A stretch of DNA of 45,002 bases from Metabacillus arenae (GCF_014773385.1 NZ_JACXAI010000048.1:1-45002), one strand, 5' to 3'. Counted from the first letter of the stretch, positions 32,988 to 43,075 are shown. The notes: generated from the sequence alone by a model not told the origin. Program-made: numbers and translations.

Positions 32988-33221
32988 TTAGAATAGTAAT
33001 GGGAGCTGCTGAGACCAGAATAAATAATCCAGGAAAAAATTACTTACAGTTGAAGCAATAGCAATTGTTAATAATATTAACAATGTTCGTGTCTGAACGA
33101 CTTTTCCCCGTTTTATTATTTTTTCAATATTAATGGCCTGCAATGCCCACCATGTCACCATGATGAAGATGAGATGTACAAAAATGCTTACTATCGCGTG
33201 TTGTCCGAACTCTGGCAACAA
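32988..33221 (-). CDS. ywzB: DUF1146-family small membrane protein (YwzB)
   Basis: 77 residues with two membrane helices (IVSIFVHLIFIMVTWWALQAI and LLILLTIAIASTVSNFFLDYL) joined by a basic loop (KIIKRGKVVQTRT). Matches the DUF1146/YwzB family, found next to atp or nuo operons and ywmB in Bacillaceae. Function unknown. Start is TTG at 33221 with AGGAGGAGAT upstream; no ATG is in frame nearby. Confidence 0.8.
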   Translation of the reverse strand: MLPEFGQHAIVSIFVHLIFIMVTWWALQAINIEKIIKRGKVVQTRTLLILLTIAIASTVSNFFLDYLFWSQQLPLLF

Positions 33222-33308
33222 TATCTCCTCCTATTACAATAATATGTAAAAAAGCTTATCTAGGTGAATGTCGGGAATGTCGGTACCAAGCACCGATACA
33301 AAATAAAA

Positions 33309-33332
33309 AGAAGAGGCGCCTGCACCCCTTCT
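33309..33332 (-). terminator. Terminator of the nuo operon
   Basis: On minus, AGAAGGGGTG pairs with CGCCTCTTCT (two G-T pairs) around a small loop, followed by TTTTTATTTTG. It lies about 75 bases after the nuoN stop. Confidence 0.8.
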
Positions 33333-33403
33333 ATTATATAGGATTCGTTATAAAAGATGTTTGAAATTAAACTTTAACAAAAATTTAACGATTATTCAGT
33401 CTA

Positions 33404-34894
33404 TTAAGATATTGTCTGATAATAGTACTCAAATGCAAGTGATGGGAAGAGCCCTAAAAGGACCGTTGCAACTAAACAAATGACAAGTACAATCATGGAA
33501 GGCACAGGCAATTTGATTCTTTGTTCAGATGCTTGAGGCCTGAAAAACATTTGGGTAATAATGCCAAAGTAATAGAAATAGGAAACAACGGTTGCAGCCA
33601 GCATAATTGAGACTAATACGAGCATTGGAGCTTGCGTTGTAAATGAGCTTAAAAAGATCACCAATTTCCCAATAAAACCAGCTGTACCGGGAAATCCAGC
33701 TAAAGAGATTAGGAAAATAGTGAACGTGATCGCAATAAATGGTGATCGCTTGAACAAGCCAGCGAACGATTCGATTTCCGCACTTCCAATTTGATTTGAA
33801 ATGACTTGCAGCACAGCAAATGCCCCTATGTTCATGAATAGATACGCGCCTAAGTAAAACCAAATCGCATCGAAATAGAAGAACTGTGAAATAGATACGA
33901 ACCCGACCAGTACGTACCCAGCATGGGAAATCGAGGAATAGGCAAGCATTCGCTTAACATTCTTTTGTCTTAACGCAACTACATTTCCTAGAATCATCGT
34001 CAAAGCAGCGAGTACAGCTAAAAACACTTTAAGTGAGAGAATCATAGGCTCCATATTTTGGTAAGGTGTATTTCCAAAGATAGATAAAAAGATCCGCAAA
34101 ATAATGATAAAGCCTGCCGTTTTTGAGACAACACTCAGAAAAGCCGTAACAGGCAGCGGTGCCCCCTCGTATACATCTGGTGCCCACATATGGAAGGGCA
34201 CTGTCGCAATTTTAAAAGACAGACCGACAAATATCATAAAAAATGAAAGTCCCATTAAATACTGATAATTTGAATCTGTCAGCTCATTCAAAATCGGAAT
34301 CATCTCGTTTAAGCTTGTTGTCCCAGTTAATCCATATACATAGCTCATCCCAAACAAGGTGATCGCTGTTGAAATTCCTCCATTTACAACATATTTCATG
34401 GCCGCTTCATTTGATTTAACATTCTTTTTTCTCAAGCCTGCCAATATGTAGGAGGAGATGGACAGCAATTCAAGCCCGACAAACAAGGTGATTAAATCCC
34501 TGCTTGAGCTCATGATCATCGCACCTAGTAAAGCAGTTAGCAATAAATAATAAAATTCTCCCCGGTCTTTCCCTTCTTCCCTCGGTTCATAGTCGATCGA
34601 CATCATCATAACGATCAAAGCACCATTAAGAAGAAGCGGCTTAAAGCTTTTCGCAAAATAATCTAAAACAAATGTATCGAAGAGAATTGAAATCTCCTGG
34701 GGTTCCTTTAATAAAAGAAGAAGGCTGATCAAGGCAGCGGCAATCCCCATGACACCAACCCATCCCAGCCATCGTCTTGACTGATCAGGCTTCATAAACA
34801 GATCTGTCAGAGATAGAAGGGTGGCTACACCTAAAATAATGAACTCAGGCATCATGCCCATCCAATTAAAACTAAGCAGAGTTTCTAGATCCAT
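33404..34894 (-). CDS. nuoN: NADH-quinone oxidoreductase subunit N
   Basis: 496 residues, 14 helices, antiporter-like membrane subunit of complex I that drives proton translocation. GLELLSISSYILAGLRKKNVKSNEAAMKY has the conserved Glu, and KIATVPFHMWAPDVYEGAPLPVTAFLS carries the conserved channel Lys and family signature. Last gene of the nuo operon, seven bases after nuoM, followed by the terminator at 33309. Confidence 0.95.
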   Translation of the reverse strand: MDLETLLSFNWMGMMPEFIILGVATLLSLTDLFMKPDQSRRWLGWVGVMGIAAALISLLLLLKEPQEISILFDTFVLDYFAKSFKPLLLNGALIVMMMSIDYEPREEGKDRGEFYYLLLTALLGAMIMSSSRDLITLFVGLELLSISSYILAGLRKKNVKSNEAAMKYVVNGGISTAITLFGMSYVYGLTGTTSLNEMIPILNELTDSNYQYLMGLSFFMIFVGLSFKIATVPFHMWAPDVYEGAPLPVTAFLSVVSKTAGFIIILRIFLSIFGNTPYQNMEPMILSLKVFLAVLAALTMILGNVVALRQKNVKRMLAYSSISHAGYVLVGFVSISQFFYFDAIWFYLGAYLFMNIGAFAVLQVISNQIGSAEIESFAGLFKRSPFIAITFTIFLISLAGFPGTAGFIGKLVIFLSSFTTQAPMLVLVSIMLAATVVSYFYYFGIITQMFFRPQASEQRIKLPVPSMIVLVICLVATVLLGLFPSLAFEYYYQTIS

Positions 34895-34900
34895 TGTTCA

Positions 34901-36421
34901 TCATCCCCCTATTCCCTTTATTACAGTCTCGACTGTTAATTTCAATGAGTCTGATAAGCTGGCTGGATAGATACCTATCATAAGGATGAATGCCAGTAAT
35001 ACAACGATTGGAGCTGTTTCATACCAAGAGAGATCTGACATTTCAGGATGTAGACTTTGCTCTTTTCCAAATGTCATCTTTAATGTCGCTCTGAGCAGAT
35101 AAGCTGCTGTTAAGATTAATCCAAGCGCCCCGATGGCAGCTAATTCCGGGTGATTTTCAAACAATCCTAAAAACGCGGTTACCTCGCTTATAAAACCTGA
35201 CATACCGGGAAGTCCTAGAGAAGCCATCGTACCAGCCAGCAGAAAGCCTGCCGTATAAGGCATATTGGATGCTAAGCCGCCAAGCTTGGATAGGTTTGTT
35301 GTACCCGTTCTCGTTGTAATAATTCCAACAAGAAAAAACAGCAAGGCAGATATTAGTCCATGTGAAACGACTTGAAAAATGGCCCCTTGCACTCCAGCCT
35401 CGTTCATGGCACCAAGCCCCATTAATACAATCCCCATATGTGAAATACTTGAGAAAGCAAGGACCAGCTTAAATTCATGTTGAATGAGAGCTAGAAATGC
35501 TCCATAAAGCAGATTGATAAGCCCTAAAAGAATCAAAACAATCGACATCTTCTCAAACTCATTTGGGAAAAAACCAAAGCCAAATCGAATCAAACCAAAT
35601 GCTCCGATTTTCAGCAGAATTCCTGCATGCAGCATAACAATCGAAGGCGGTGCATGAGCATGTACCTTCACCATCCAGCTATGCAAAGGAAATATTGGAA
35701 GCTTTATCCCAAAGGCCGCTAAAAGGGCAATAGATAATCCTAATTTCATGTCTGCTGAGATAGGTCCAACCAATGGTGCATTTTCTGTATTAAGAAGCTG
35801 AGTAATCAATGAAATATTTGTTGTTCCCGTCATCGCGAACAAATAACTAATCACCAATAGCAGGATCGCTGAACCTAGCCCGTTGTATATCAAAAACTGA
35901 TAAGCAGCTTTTTCTCTTTCAAAAAATCCCCATCTCCCGATTAAAAAGAACATTGGAACTAATGTTGCTTCAAAAAAGAGGAAGAAAAGGAATAAGTTTT
36001 GTGCAGCGAACACCCCAAGCATTCCTAGTTCAAGAATAAGAAACAGCAAAAAGTAGCTTTTCCAATCATGCTTAATATGAATCGAAGCAGCGGCGGCTAA
36101 CATTGCGATGACGGCAGTTAATACAATCATGACGAGGGCAAATCCATCCACACCCAGTTCGTAGTGAATAGAATATGGAGCATTTTCCCCTCCCTCAAAT
36201 AAACCAAACGAAATCCAATGCCGCTTTTCATTAAACATCGATAAATCAAGGCCTGTTTGATGCTGCAAGAAGAGAATGATAGACAACAAGGCTGCAGGAA
36301 CAGTTGCTAAGAAGCCAATCAGCTTTAAGAGCTTTTCCTGATCCCTAGGAACAAAGGACAGGACAAGTATTCCTAATAATGGGGAAAAGACCAGCACGGT
36401 TAATAGAAGTGATCCGCTCAT
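34901..36421 (-). CDS. nuoM: NADH-quinone oxidoreductase subunit M
   Basis: 506 residues, 14 helices, second antiporter-like subunit. FFEATLVPMFFLIGRWGFFEREKAAYQF has the conserved Glu, and GIKLPIFPLHSWMVKVHAHAPPSIVMLHAGILLKIGAFG is the NuoM signature with the pumping Lys. Start overlaps the nuoL stop as ATGA, so the two are translationally coupled. Confidence 0.96.
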   Translation of the reverse strand: MSGSLLLTVLVFSPLLGILVLSFVPRDQEKLLKLIGFLATVPAALLSIILFLQHQTGLDLSMFNEKRHWISFGLFEGGENAPYSIHYELGVDGFALVMIVLTAVIAMLAAAASIHIKHDWKSYFLLFLILELGMLGVFAAQNLFLFFLFFEATLVPMFFLIGRWGFFEREKAAYQFLIYNGLGSAILLLVISYLFAMTGTTNISLITQLLNTENAPLVGPISADMKLGLSIALLAAFGIKLPIFPLHSWMVKVHAHAPPSIVMLHAGILLKIGAFGLIRFGFGFFPNEFEKMSIVLILLGLINLLYGAFLALIQHEFKLVLAFSSISHMGIVLMGLGAMNEAGVQGAIFQVVSHGLISALLFFLVGIITTRTGTTNLSKLGGLASNMPYTAGFLLAGTMASLGLPGMSGFISEVTAFLGLFENHPELAAIGALGLILTAAYLLRATLKMTFGKEQSLHPEMSDLSWYETAPIVVLLAFILMIGIYPASLSDSLKLTVETVIKGIGG

Positions 36422-38280
36422 CTTATATACCCCCCTGTTACTGCAAAAAGAACAATTAGGACGACTAATCCGAAAAAGGCAGTAGCTCCATATACTTGTA
36501 CTTGTCCCGATTGCAGTGAGGATCCTAATCGTCCTAATGAATTCACAGATGATGCAACACCAGCTGCAACTGCCTGAACTATGAAACGATCAATATATTT
36601 ACAAAAAACACTAATTGTTGTTGTCAATAAAACAACTGTATTCTGGTAGATTTCATCTACATAATATTTATTAAGTAAAATTTGGTGGATAAAGGAATCA
36701 CCTGCCCAATCCCTGGCAATCATTTTTTTACTATAAATCAAATAGGCAAGCATCATCCCTGCTAACGAAATCCCTGTAGCTACAAGCATAATCCAAAGCG
36801 GTCCCTCCTTATGGCCATGGCCCAGCAGATCATTTCCTGCTGTCAGCCAATCTCCCATAAATGTTCCAAACCAAGGCGTATTTACATACCCGGCAAAGAT
36901 GGCAAGGAAAGCCAGCACCAACATCGGGATTGTCATGTCAGCTCCTGATTCTTTCACGTCTGTTAGTGAGCCTCTTGCTTTCCCCCCAAAGACGAGGAAA
37001 AATAACCTGAACATATAAAAGGCTGTCAAAAAGGAAGTGATAACTGCTAACCAAAACAAGCCAACATTTCCGCTTTGCCAAACAGAAAGGAGAATTTCCT
37101 CTTTGCTGAAAAAACCTGAGAAGAAAGGAAATCCGCTAATAGCAAGAGTGCCTATCAAGAAAAGTGGCCCGGTTATTCTCATTTTCTTCCATAATCCACC
37201 CATTTCTTTGATGTTTTGATTATGAACAGCGTGAATGACACTACCTGCAGCTAGAAATAATAACGCTTTGAAGAATGCATGAGTAAATAAGTGGAAAACC
37301 CCTGCCACGTAACCAGCTGAACCGAGAGCCAGCATCATGTACCCCAGATGGCTAACAGTAGAATAAGCCAGCACCCTTTTAATATCAGTCTGAACAAGGC
37401 CAATGCTGGCTGCAAAGATCGCTGTAAAGCCTCCCACTACCGCTACAACCATAAGCGCCATTTCGCTTGCGGCAAATAAAGGATACATAAGAGCTACTAA
37501 ATAGACACCTGCTGCTACCATTGTAGCAGCATGAATGAGGGCTGATACAGGAGTTGGACCTTCCATTGCATCAGGAAGCCATGTATGAAGCGGAAACTGT
37601 CCAGACTTTCCGATCGCTCCAATGAAAATTAAGATAGAGATAAGGGTGATCATTTCCGGGGAAATTAGACCAGCTTCGACAGAAGTAAATATCTCCTCGT
37701 ATTGAAAGCTTTCAACTTGCCAAAATAATAAAAGCATCCCAACGAACAGTCCAACATCCCCAATCCTCGTCATGATAAACGCTTTTTTTGCAGCAGCCTT
37801 GGCTTCCTCTTTTTGAAAATAAAAACCAATCAATAAAAAGGACCCGACTCCAACAAGCTCCCAAAAGATATATAGCTGCAAAAGGTTTGTTGTCATCACG
37901 AGACCGAGCATTGCAAATGTAAACAATCCTAAATACGAATAGAAAACGGGAATCCGCTCATCCCCTTGCATGTACCCTCTTGAGTAAAGGTGGACAAGGA
38001 AGCTTACCAGTGTGACAACTAAAAGCATTAGAGCATTTAATGATGTTATCTCAAACCCGGCTTGAATTTCCAATGAACCAATTGACAGCCAAGAAAACTC
38101 AAGCATGTATGTACCTTTTTGGATTTGGTCAACCAGTACCCCTGCGGCCATTAGAAAGGAAGCAAGGATGAGGCCGCTTCCTATATAGGTGCTCCCGCCT
38201 CTTAATCTTTTACCAAAAATGAGGATGATAAGAAACGAAAGAAGCGGGAAAATCGGTATGAACCAAGCATATTGCATCAT
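36418..38280 (-). CDS. nuoL: NADH-quinone oxidoreductase subunit L
   Basis: About 620 residues, the largest antiporter-like subunit, with 14 core helices plus the C-terminal lateral helix and anchor (roughly 500-620). FWELVGVGSFLLIGFYFQKEEAKAAAKKAF, and GKSGQFPLHTWLPDAMEGPTPVSALIHAATMVAAGVY are the signatures. The start is uncertain: ATG at 38280 (or the next codon) has AAGGGGA upstream; an in-frame TTG nine bases earlier touches that site. The 80-base gap to nuoK is the widest in the operon. Confidence 0.95.
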   Translation of the reverse strand: MMQYAWFIPIFPLLSFLIILIFGKRLRGGSTYIGSGLILASFLMAAGVLVDQIQKGTYMLEFSWLSIGSLEIQAGFEITSLNALMLLVVTLVSFLVHLYSRGYMQGDERIPVFYSYLGLFTFAMLGLVMTTNLLQLYIFWELVGVGSFLLIGFYFQKEEAKAAAKKAFIMTRIGDVGLFVGMLLLFWQVESFQYEEIFTSVEAGLISPEMITLISILIFIGAIGKSGQFPLHTWLPDAMEGPTPVSALIHAATMVAAGVYLVALMYPLFAASEMALMVVAVVGGFTAIFAASIGLVQTDIKRVLAYSTVSHLGYMMLALGSAGYVAGVFHLFTHAFFKALLFLAAGSVIHAVHNQNIKEMGGLWKKMRITGPLFLIGTLAISGFPFFSGFFSKEEILLSVWQSGNVGLFWLAVITSFLTAFYMFRLFFLVFGGKARGSLTDVKESGADMTIPMLVLAFLAIFAGYVNTPWFGTFMGDWLTAGNDLLGHGHKEGPLWIMLVATGISLAGMMLAYLIYSKKMIARDWAGDSFIHQILLNKYYVDEIYQNTVVLLTTTISVFCKYIDRFIVQAVAAGVASSVNSLGRLGSSLQSGQVQVYGATAFFGLVVLIVLFAVTGGYIR

Positions 38281-38360
38281 TGTAACCAATCCCCTTCTGT
38301 TTTTGGGGAAGACTTAAAGAGATCCTCTTTCAGCCTGTCCCGATTCTCCTGTTCATTGAC

Positions 38361-38675
38361 TTAGTGTTTCATAGAATTAAAGTCATCAATATTCACTGTT
38401 TTACGGTTTCTATAGAGTGAGATTAAAATGGCTAACCCCACAGCAACCTCTGCTGCAGCTATGGCAATCGTAAATAAAGAAAAAATTTGTCCGGTTATCG
38501 ATGGATTCAATCCAAATTTACTGAATGCGACTAGATTGATATTTACTGCGTTAAGCATTAATTCTATTGAAATCAACACAACTACTGTATTTCTTTTTGT
38601 TAGAGCCCCATACAACCCAATGCAAAAGAGAATCAATGCTAAGACAAGATAGGCAGATAATGGTGTAGAACTCAT
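38361..38675 (-). CDS. nuoK: NADH-quinone oxidoreductase subunit K
   Basis: 104 residues, three helices. The conserved membrane glutamates are present, in [15 protein letters not shown] (helix 2) and [17 protein letters not shown] (helix 3). The start overlaps the nuoJ stop as ATGA. Links the proton path between the quinone site and the antiporter-like subunits. Confidence 0.96.
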   Translation of the reverse strand: MSSTPLSAYLVLALILFCIGLYGALTKRNTVVVLISIELMLNAVNINLVAFSKFGLNPSITGQIFSLFTIAIAAAEVAVGLAILISLYRNRKTVNIDDFNSMKH

Positions 38676-39187
38676 TTGTCGTTCGCCTCCTCTTGATCAT
38701 CCCTTTTTGCTAAAACTATGGCCCCGATTAGGGCAACAAGCAAAATAACAGATGTTAACTCAAACGGAATAACATATTCAGTAAAAAGGGAAACCCCAAT
38801 CTGCTCTGTATTATTTTCATGAAGAGCTTCTGCTTCTGTTCCAAAATCAAGCTGATAGATTCCTAGATAGAAAACAAAGGCAAATGCAGCTATACCCGCA
38901 AATATGAGAAGTCTTTTGGCAATTCCAGGTGAAGACTGCTCCTGGTCCTGATGCTTTGTCAGCATAATGCCAAATAGCATAATGATTGTAATGGCTCCAG
39001 AGTATATAAGGACTTGGACTCCTGCTATAAATTCTGCTGACAGCAGAACATAGAGCCCTGCAATACTAATAAAGGTAAATACAAGAGAAACAATCATATG
39101 AACAACCTTTGTTACATTCAGCATCAAGACTCCCCCGCCGATGGCGACCAATGCTAATGCAATAAAAGCAATAAATTCACCGTTCAT
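38672..39187 (-). CDS. nuoJ: NADH-quinone oxidoreductase subunit J
   Basis: 171 residues, five helices. [19 protein letters not shown] is the NuoJ signature with the pi-bulge helix involved in coupling. I start at the ATG at 39187 ([12 protein letters not shown]), one base after the nuoI stop; the longer frame would overlap nuoI by 75 bases and lacks a site, whereas GGAAGGAAAAC precedes this ATG. Confidence 0.94.
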   Translation of the reverse strand: MNGEFIAFIALALVAIGGGVLMLNVTKVVHMIVSLVFTFISIAGLYVLLSAEFIAGVQVLIYSGAITIIMLFGIMLTKHQDQEQSSPGIAKRLLIFAGIAAFAFVFYLGIYQLDFGTEAEALHENNTEQIGVSLFTEYVIPFELTSVILLVALIGAIVLAKRDDQEEANDK

Positions 39188-39188
39188 A

Positions 39189-39608
39189 TTAAACTTTGTT
39201 TTCCTTCCGAATGGCTTGGTCATTCTCATCAAGCCATTGCAAATCCTTAAACAATTCATCACGGCTATATTCGGCGAGTTCGAAATTATTAGTCATGACA
39301 ATTGCTTCAGTCGGACATACCTCTGTGCATAGATCACATAAAATACAAATTTCAAAATTGATATCATACGTATCAATGATTTTCCCTTTTTTGGCTGGGT
39401 CAGGATGTTTTTTTCCGGTCAGGGTAATACAATCTGTGGGACAAATGTTTGCACATTGATTACAAACAATACATTTTTCAGGATAAAATTTTTGAATTCC
39501 TCGAAAACGGTCTGGCAGCTGCAAGGCATCATTTGGATAGTCATAGGTAACCTTATCCTTTGCTAGGTTTTTCAGGGTATACGATAATCCTTTCGCTAAG
39601 CCTTTCAT
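39189..39608 (-). CDS. nuoI: NADH-quinone oxidoreductase subunit I
   Basis: 139 residues with two [4Fe-4S] ferredoxin motifs, CIVCNQCANICPTDC and CILCDLCTEVCPTEA, carrying electrons toward the quinone site. I start at the ATG at 39608 (KGLAKGLSYTLKNL), preceded by GGGGTG. The longer frame would overlap the nuoH end by 80 bases. Complete; the iron-sulfur ligands are all there. Confidence 0.95.
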   Translation of the reverse strand: MKGLAKGLSYTLKNLAKDKVTYDYPNDALQLPDRFRGIQKFYPEKCIVCNQCANICPTDCITLTGKKHPDPAKKGKIIDTYDINFEICILCDLCTEVCPTEAIVMTNNFELAEYSRDELFKDLQWLDENDQAIRKENKV

Positions 39609-39651
39609 GTGAGCACCCCATTTAATGTAAGATTCAGACCTTCTTATAGGC

Positions 39652-40656
39652 TTACTTAAAAAAGATCTCTTTAATAATCGCTGTAATAAAAATGTTTGCC
39701 AATGCAACCGGCAGAAGGACCTTCCAGCCAAATTCCATCAGCTGATCAGCCCGTATTCTCGGAAAGGTGACACGGAACCAAATAAGTATAAATACTACCA
39801 AGGAAAATTTCAGGGCAAACCAAACGGCTCCTGGAATAAATTCAAGGAACGGCAATGGATGCCAGCCACCTAAAAATAACACGGTTGTCAAACTGGCCAT
39901 CGCAAAAAAGTACACATATTCAGCAAGCATGAAAAACGCCCATCTGAACCCTGAATATTCTACATGATACCCTGCCACAAGCTCTGATTCAGCTTCAGGC
40001 AAGTCAAAGGGAGTTCGGTTTAGCTCCGCAATAGATGCGATGAAGAAAATCACAAATCCAATTGGCTGAATAACAATAAACCAAATATTTTCCTGAGCTG
40101 CAACGATTTCATTTAGATTTAAGCTGCCCGAAAGCAAAATGACTCCGATAACAGACATGACAAGTGGAATTTCATAGGAAATCATTTGGGCTGCTGCACG
40201 CATGCCGCCAAGCAAGGAATACTTATTGTTGGAAGCCCATCCACCAGTCACAACTCCTACTGTTGTAATTCCGGAAATCGCAATATAATAAAGGAGCCCA
40301 ATTCCAATATCAGCAAATTGAAAAGCATCTGTGAAAGGAATTGTGGCTAAAACTAAAAACGCAGGTGTAAAAGCAATAACTGGAGCTAAGATGAATAACG
40401 GCTTATCTGCCACCTTGGGAATGGTGTCTTCTTTCAATAAAAGTTTTGAAACATCCGCAACGGTTTGCAGAAGACCCCAGCGGCCCCCAACATGATTAGG
40501 GCCTATTCTCCCTTGCATAAATCCCATAACCTTTCGCTCGGCTAAAATACCATATGTGACAAAGCCTAAAACAACAAATAGAAACGCTGTCGCTAAACCG
40601 AAAAAAATGAGAAAGTTGGACATCCCTGGCGCAGATTGTAAGAGCCCTTCAATCAT
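39652..40656 (-). CDS. nuoH: NADH-quinone oxidoreductase subunit H
   Basis: 334 residues, eight helices, forming the quinone cavity with NuoB and NuoD. ERKVMGFMQGRIGPNHVGGRWGLLQTVADVSKLLLKED and NRTPFDLPEAESELVAGYHVEYSG are the invariant signatures. The start overlaps the nuoD stop by one base (TAATG). Confidence 0.96.
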   Translation of the reverse strand: MIEGLLQSAPGMSNFLIFFGLATAFLFVVLGFVTYGILAERKVMGFMQGRIGPNHVGGRWGLLQTVADVSKLLLKEDTIPKVADKPLFILAPVIAFTPAFLVLATIPFTDAFQFADIGIGLLYYIAISGITTVGVVTGGWASNNKYSLLGGMRAAAQMISYEIPLVMSVIGVILLSGSLNLNEIVAAQENIWFIVIQPIGFVIFFIASIAELNRTPFDLPEAESELVAGYHVEYSGFRWAFFMLAEYVYFFAMASLTTVLFLGGWHPLPFLEFIPGAVWFALKFSLVVFILIWFRVTFPRIRADQLMEFGWKVLLPVALANIFITAIIKEIFFK

Positions 40657-41756
40657 TACCCATCAACCTCCCCTAAAACAATATCAATAGCCCCTAATAT
40701 CGTAATTAAGTTCGCCATATTTTCTCCCTTTAAAAGCTTCGGCAAAATTTGCAGGTTGTAAAAAGAAGGCCTGCGGAACTTTAGCCGATATGGCTCCTTC
40801 TTTCCCTCTGAGGCAATATAACAGCCAATTTCTCCCCGCGGAGATTCAATTCTTACATACGCTTCTCCTTTTGGAGGCTTAATTATTTTTGGAACCTTCG
40901 CCATAATATTCCCTTCTTCCGGGAATTGGTCAATCGCTTGTTCCAAAATTTTAAGTGATTCAACAATCTCTTCCATCCGGCATTCATATCTCGCGTAAGC
41001 GTCCCCTTTTTCTCTAACAGGCACATTAAAATCAAACCGATCATAAATAGAATAAGGTTCATCTTTCCGAAGGTCCCATTTTACTCCCGTACACCGAAGA
41101 TTTGCGCCGCTTAATGAATAGCTGACAGCTTCCTCCTTTGAGTACACTCCGACACCTTTAACCCGATTAAGAAAAATTTCATTTCCAGACACAAGATCAT
41201 GATATCCCTTTAGTTGTTCTCTCATATAAGGGATGAACTCTCTTATTTTTTCAATCCAGCCTTCTGGTGCATCCCATTTTACTCCGCCAACTCTCATATA
41301 ATTAAACGTAAGCCGGGCACCTGATAATTCATTTAATAGATTGATAATCATTTCCCGCTCTCTGAACGCATATAAAAAGGGACTGACTGCTCCAATATCC
41401 AGTAAATAGGTTCCCCACCAGACAAGGTGGCTTGCAACGCGGCCGAGCTCCATTGCTATGACCCTTAGATACTCTGCTCTTTCAGGGATCTCAATGTTCA
41501 TCATCGTTTCAACCGCATGACAGATCACATAATTATTTGTCATTGCTGATAAATAATCCATGCGATCAGTGTAAGGAATAATTTGTGTATATTGAAGATT
41601 TTCAGCAATCTTTTCCGTCCCTCTATGTAAATAACCAATAACAGGTGTAGCTTCTTTAATGATCTCTCCGTCTATTTTGATAACTAGGCGGAATACGCCA
41701 TGAGTACTTGGATGCTGGGGGCCGACATTTAGCAGCATTTCTTCTGTTCGTATCAT
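40656..41756 (-). CDS. nuoD: NADH-quinone oxidoreductase subunit D
   Basis: 366 residues, the 49-kDa quinone-binding subunit, related to NiFe-hydrogenase large subunits but without metal-binding cysteines. LNVGPQHPSTHGVFR contains the conserved His of the quinone site, and YLHRGTEKIAENLQYTQIIPYTDRMDYLSAMTNN follows. ESPRGEIGCYIASEG near the C-terminus is typical. It starts two bases after the nuoC stop. Confidence 0.96.
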   Translation of the reverse strand: MIRTEEMLLNVGPQHPSTHGVFRLVIKIDGEIIKEATPVIGYLHRGTEKIAENLQYTQIIPYTDRMDYLSAMTNNYVICHAVETMMNIEIPERAEYLRVIAMELGRVASHLVWWGTYLLDIGAVSPFLYAFREREMIINLLNELSGARLTFNYMRVGGVKWDAPEGWIEKIREFIPYMREQLKGYHDLVSGNEIFLNRVKGVGVYSKEEAVSYSLSGANLRCTGVKWDLRKDEPYSIYDRFDFNVPVREKGDAYARYECRMEEIVESLKILEQAIDQFPEEGNIMAKVPKIIKPPKGEAYVRIESPRGEIGCYIASEGKKEPYRLKFRRPSFYNLQILPKLLKGENMANLITILGAIDIVLGEVDG

Positions 41757-41758
41757 GT

Positions 41759-43075
41759 CTACACCTCCACATCATATGGTTCATAATCTTTACGCATCGG
41801 GTGGCCAATCCAATCATCCGGCAGCATTATCCTCGTCAGCTCTGGATGTCCTTCAAAATAAATACCCAATAAGTCGAATGCCTCACGCTCCGGCCAATTT
41901 GCCCCCCTCCAAATGGCTTCAACTGAAGGTATGACTGGGTTCTCTCGCTCCAGCTTCACTTTCAATGCAATCGACTGCTTATTTTTATATGAATATAGAT
42001 GAAGATAAACCTCCATATGCGTCTCAAAATCTGTTCCATGAAGCTCTGATAAATAATCAAAGCTTAACTGCTCATTAAATCTGAGGAATTGAGCTATTTT
42101 CATATAGGATTCCTTAACTGCTACGAGTGTAGGGACGTCCTTTGATAGTCTATTAATATAGGAGTCTTCAAGAACTCCCTCCCCGAAATGCTTCTGAATA
42201 ATATTTATATACTTATCAAGATATGGCTGCTGAAGAGAAGGTTTGTCCTCTTTCTCCTGTACATCTGCCTTTGCTGCTTTTGCCTTTGCAGCGGCGGCTG
42301 CTTTCGCTTTTGCGGCAGCAATTGCTTTGGCCTTTTCCTTGGCCAAATCGCTTTCACTTAGATCTTTGCTTTCTATCCTTGCTGCTTTTTGCTTCGCGAG
42401 GTCGATGTCGCTTGACTCTTCTGCCTGCTGTTTTGCTTTCTGCTTTGCAAGAGCTGCCGCCTTTGCTTTAGCTGCAGCAGCTGCTTTTTGCTTCGCGAGG
42501 TCGATGTCGCTTGACTCTTCTGCTTCTCCCTGCTGTTTTGCTTTCAGCTTTGCAAGAGCTGCCGCCTTTGCTTTTGCTGCAGCAGCTGCCTTTTGTTTCG
42601 CGAGATCAATGTCACTTGACTCTTCTGCTCCTGCCTGCTGTTTTGCTTTTTGTTTTGCGATTGCTGCTGCTTTTGCTTTCGCTGCTGCGGCTGCTTTTTG
42701 CTTCGGGAGGTCGATGTCGCTTGACTCTCCAGTCTCTCCCTGCTGTTTTGCTTTTTGTTTTGCTAGTGCTGCTGCTTTTGCTTTCGCTGCTGCAGCTGCT
42801 TTTTGCTTCGTGAGGTCGATGTCGCTTGACTCTCCAGTCTCTCCCTGCTGTTTTGCTTTTTGTTTTGCTAGTGCTGCTGCTTTTGCTTTCGCTGCTGCAG
42901 CTGCTTTTTGTTTAGCAAGATTGAGATCTTCTTCTACTTTGTTTTCCGAAGTATTCAATTCTCCATCAAGTAATTTTGCTTCCTTCTCTTTGTCAGCAAG
43001 CCTTTTCTTAGCGAGCTCTTTTGCCTTTTGGGCTGCTTCTCTCTTCAGTTGCTCAAGATCCTTTTCGTCGCTCAT
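41759..43075 (-). CDS. nuoC: NADH-quinone oxidoreductase subunit C with Ala/Lys repeat extension
   Basis: 438 residues, far longer than the usual 150-200. The true NuoC (30-kDa subunit) domain is the last 170 residues, with WPEREAFDLLGIYFEGHPELTRIMLPDDWIGHPMRKDYE as signature. Residues 1-57 are charged and helical. Residues 58-230 are five tandem copies of a 35-residue unit (AAAAAKAKAAALAKQKAKQQ, then GETGESSDIDLTKQK), the last shortened to 33. Residues 231-265 are a further Ala/Lys helix. The extension is probably a long positively charged helical or disordered arm on the cytoplasmic side. It starts three bases after the nuoB stop. The reverse strand of the repeat is also open over a long distance; this is a composition artefact. 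Confidence 0.94.
   Translation of the reverse strand: MSDEKDLEQLKREAAQKAKELAKKRLADKEKEAKLLDGELNTSENKVEEDLNLAKQKAAAAAKAKAAALAKQKAKQQGETGESSDIDLTKQKAAAAAKAKAAALAKQKAKQQGETGESSDIDLPKQKAAAAAKAKAAAIAKQKAKQQAGAEESSDIDLAKQKAAAAAKAKAAALAKLKAKQQGEAEESSDIDLAKQKAAAAAKAKAAALAKQKAKQQAEESSDIDLAKQKAARIESKDLSESDLAKEKAKAIAAAKAKAAAAAKAKAAKADVQEKEDKPSLQQPYLDKYINIIQKHFGEGVLEDSYINRLSKDVPTLVAVKESYMKIAQFLRFNEQLSFDYLSELHGTDFETHMEVYLHLYSYKNKQSIALKVKLERENPVIPSVEAIWRGANWPEREAFDLLGIYFEGHPELTRIMLPDDWIGHPMRKDYEPYDVEV
42386..42904 (-). repeat. Five 105-base tandem repeats inside nuoC
   Basis: Each unit encodes 35 residues; the last is 99 bases. The first two units (promoter-proximal side) are almost identical at DNA level, whereas the later ones differ by silent and a few coding changes. 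All keep the reading frame. Recent duplication of a unit is the simplest explanation for the near-identity. Confidence 0.9.
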
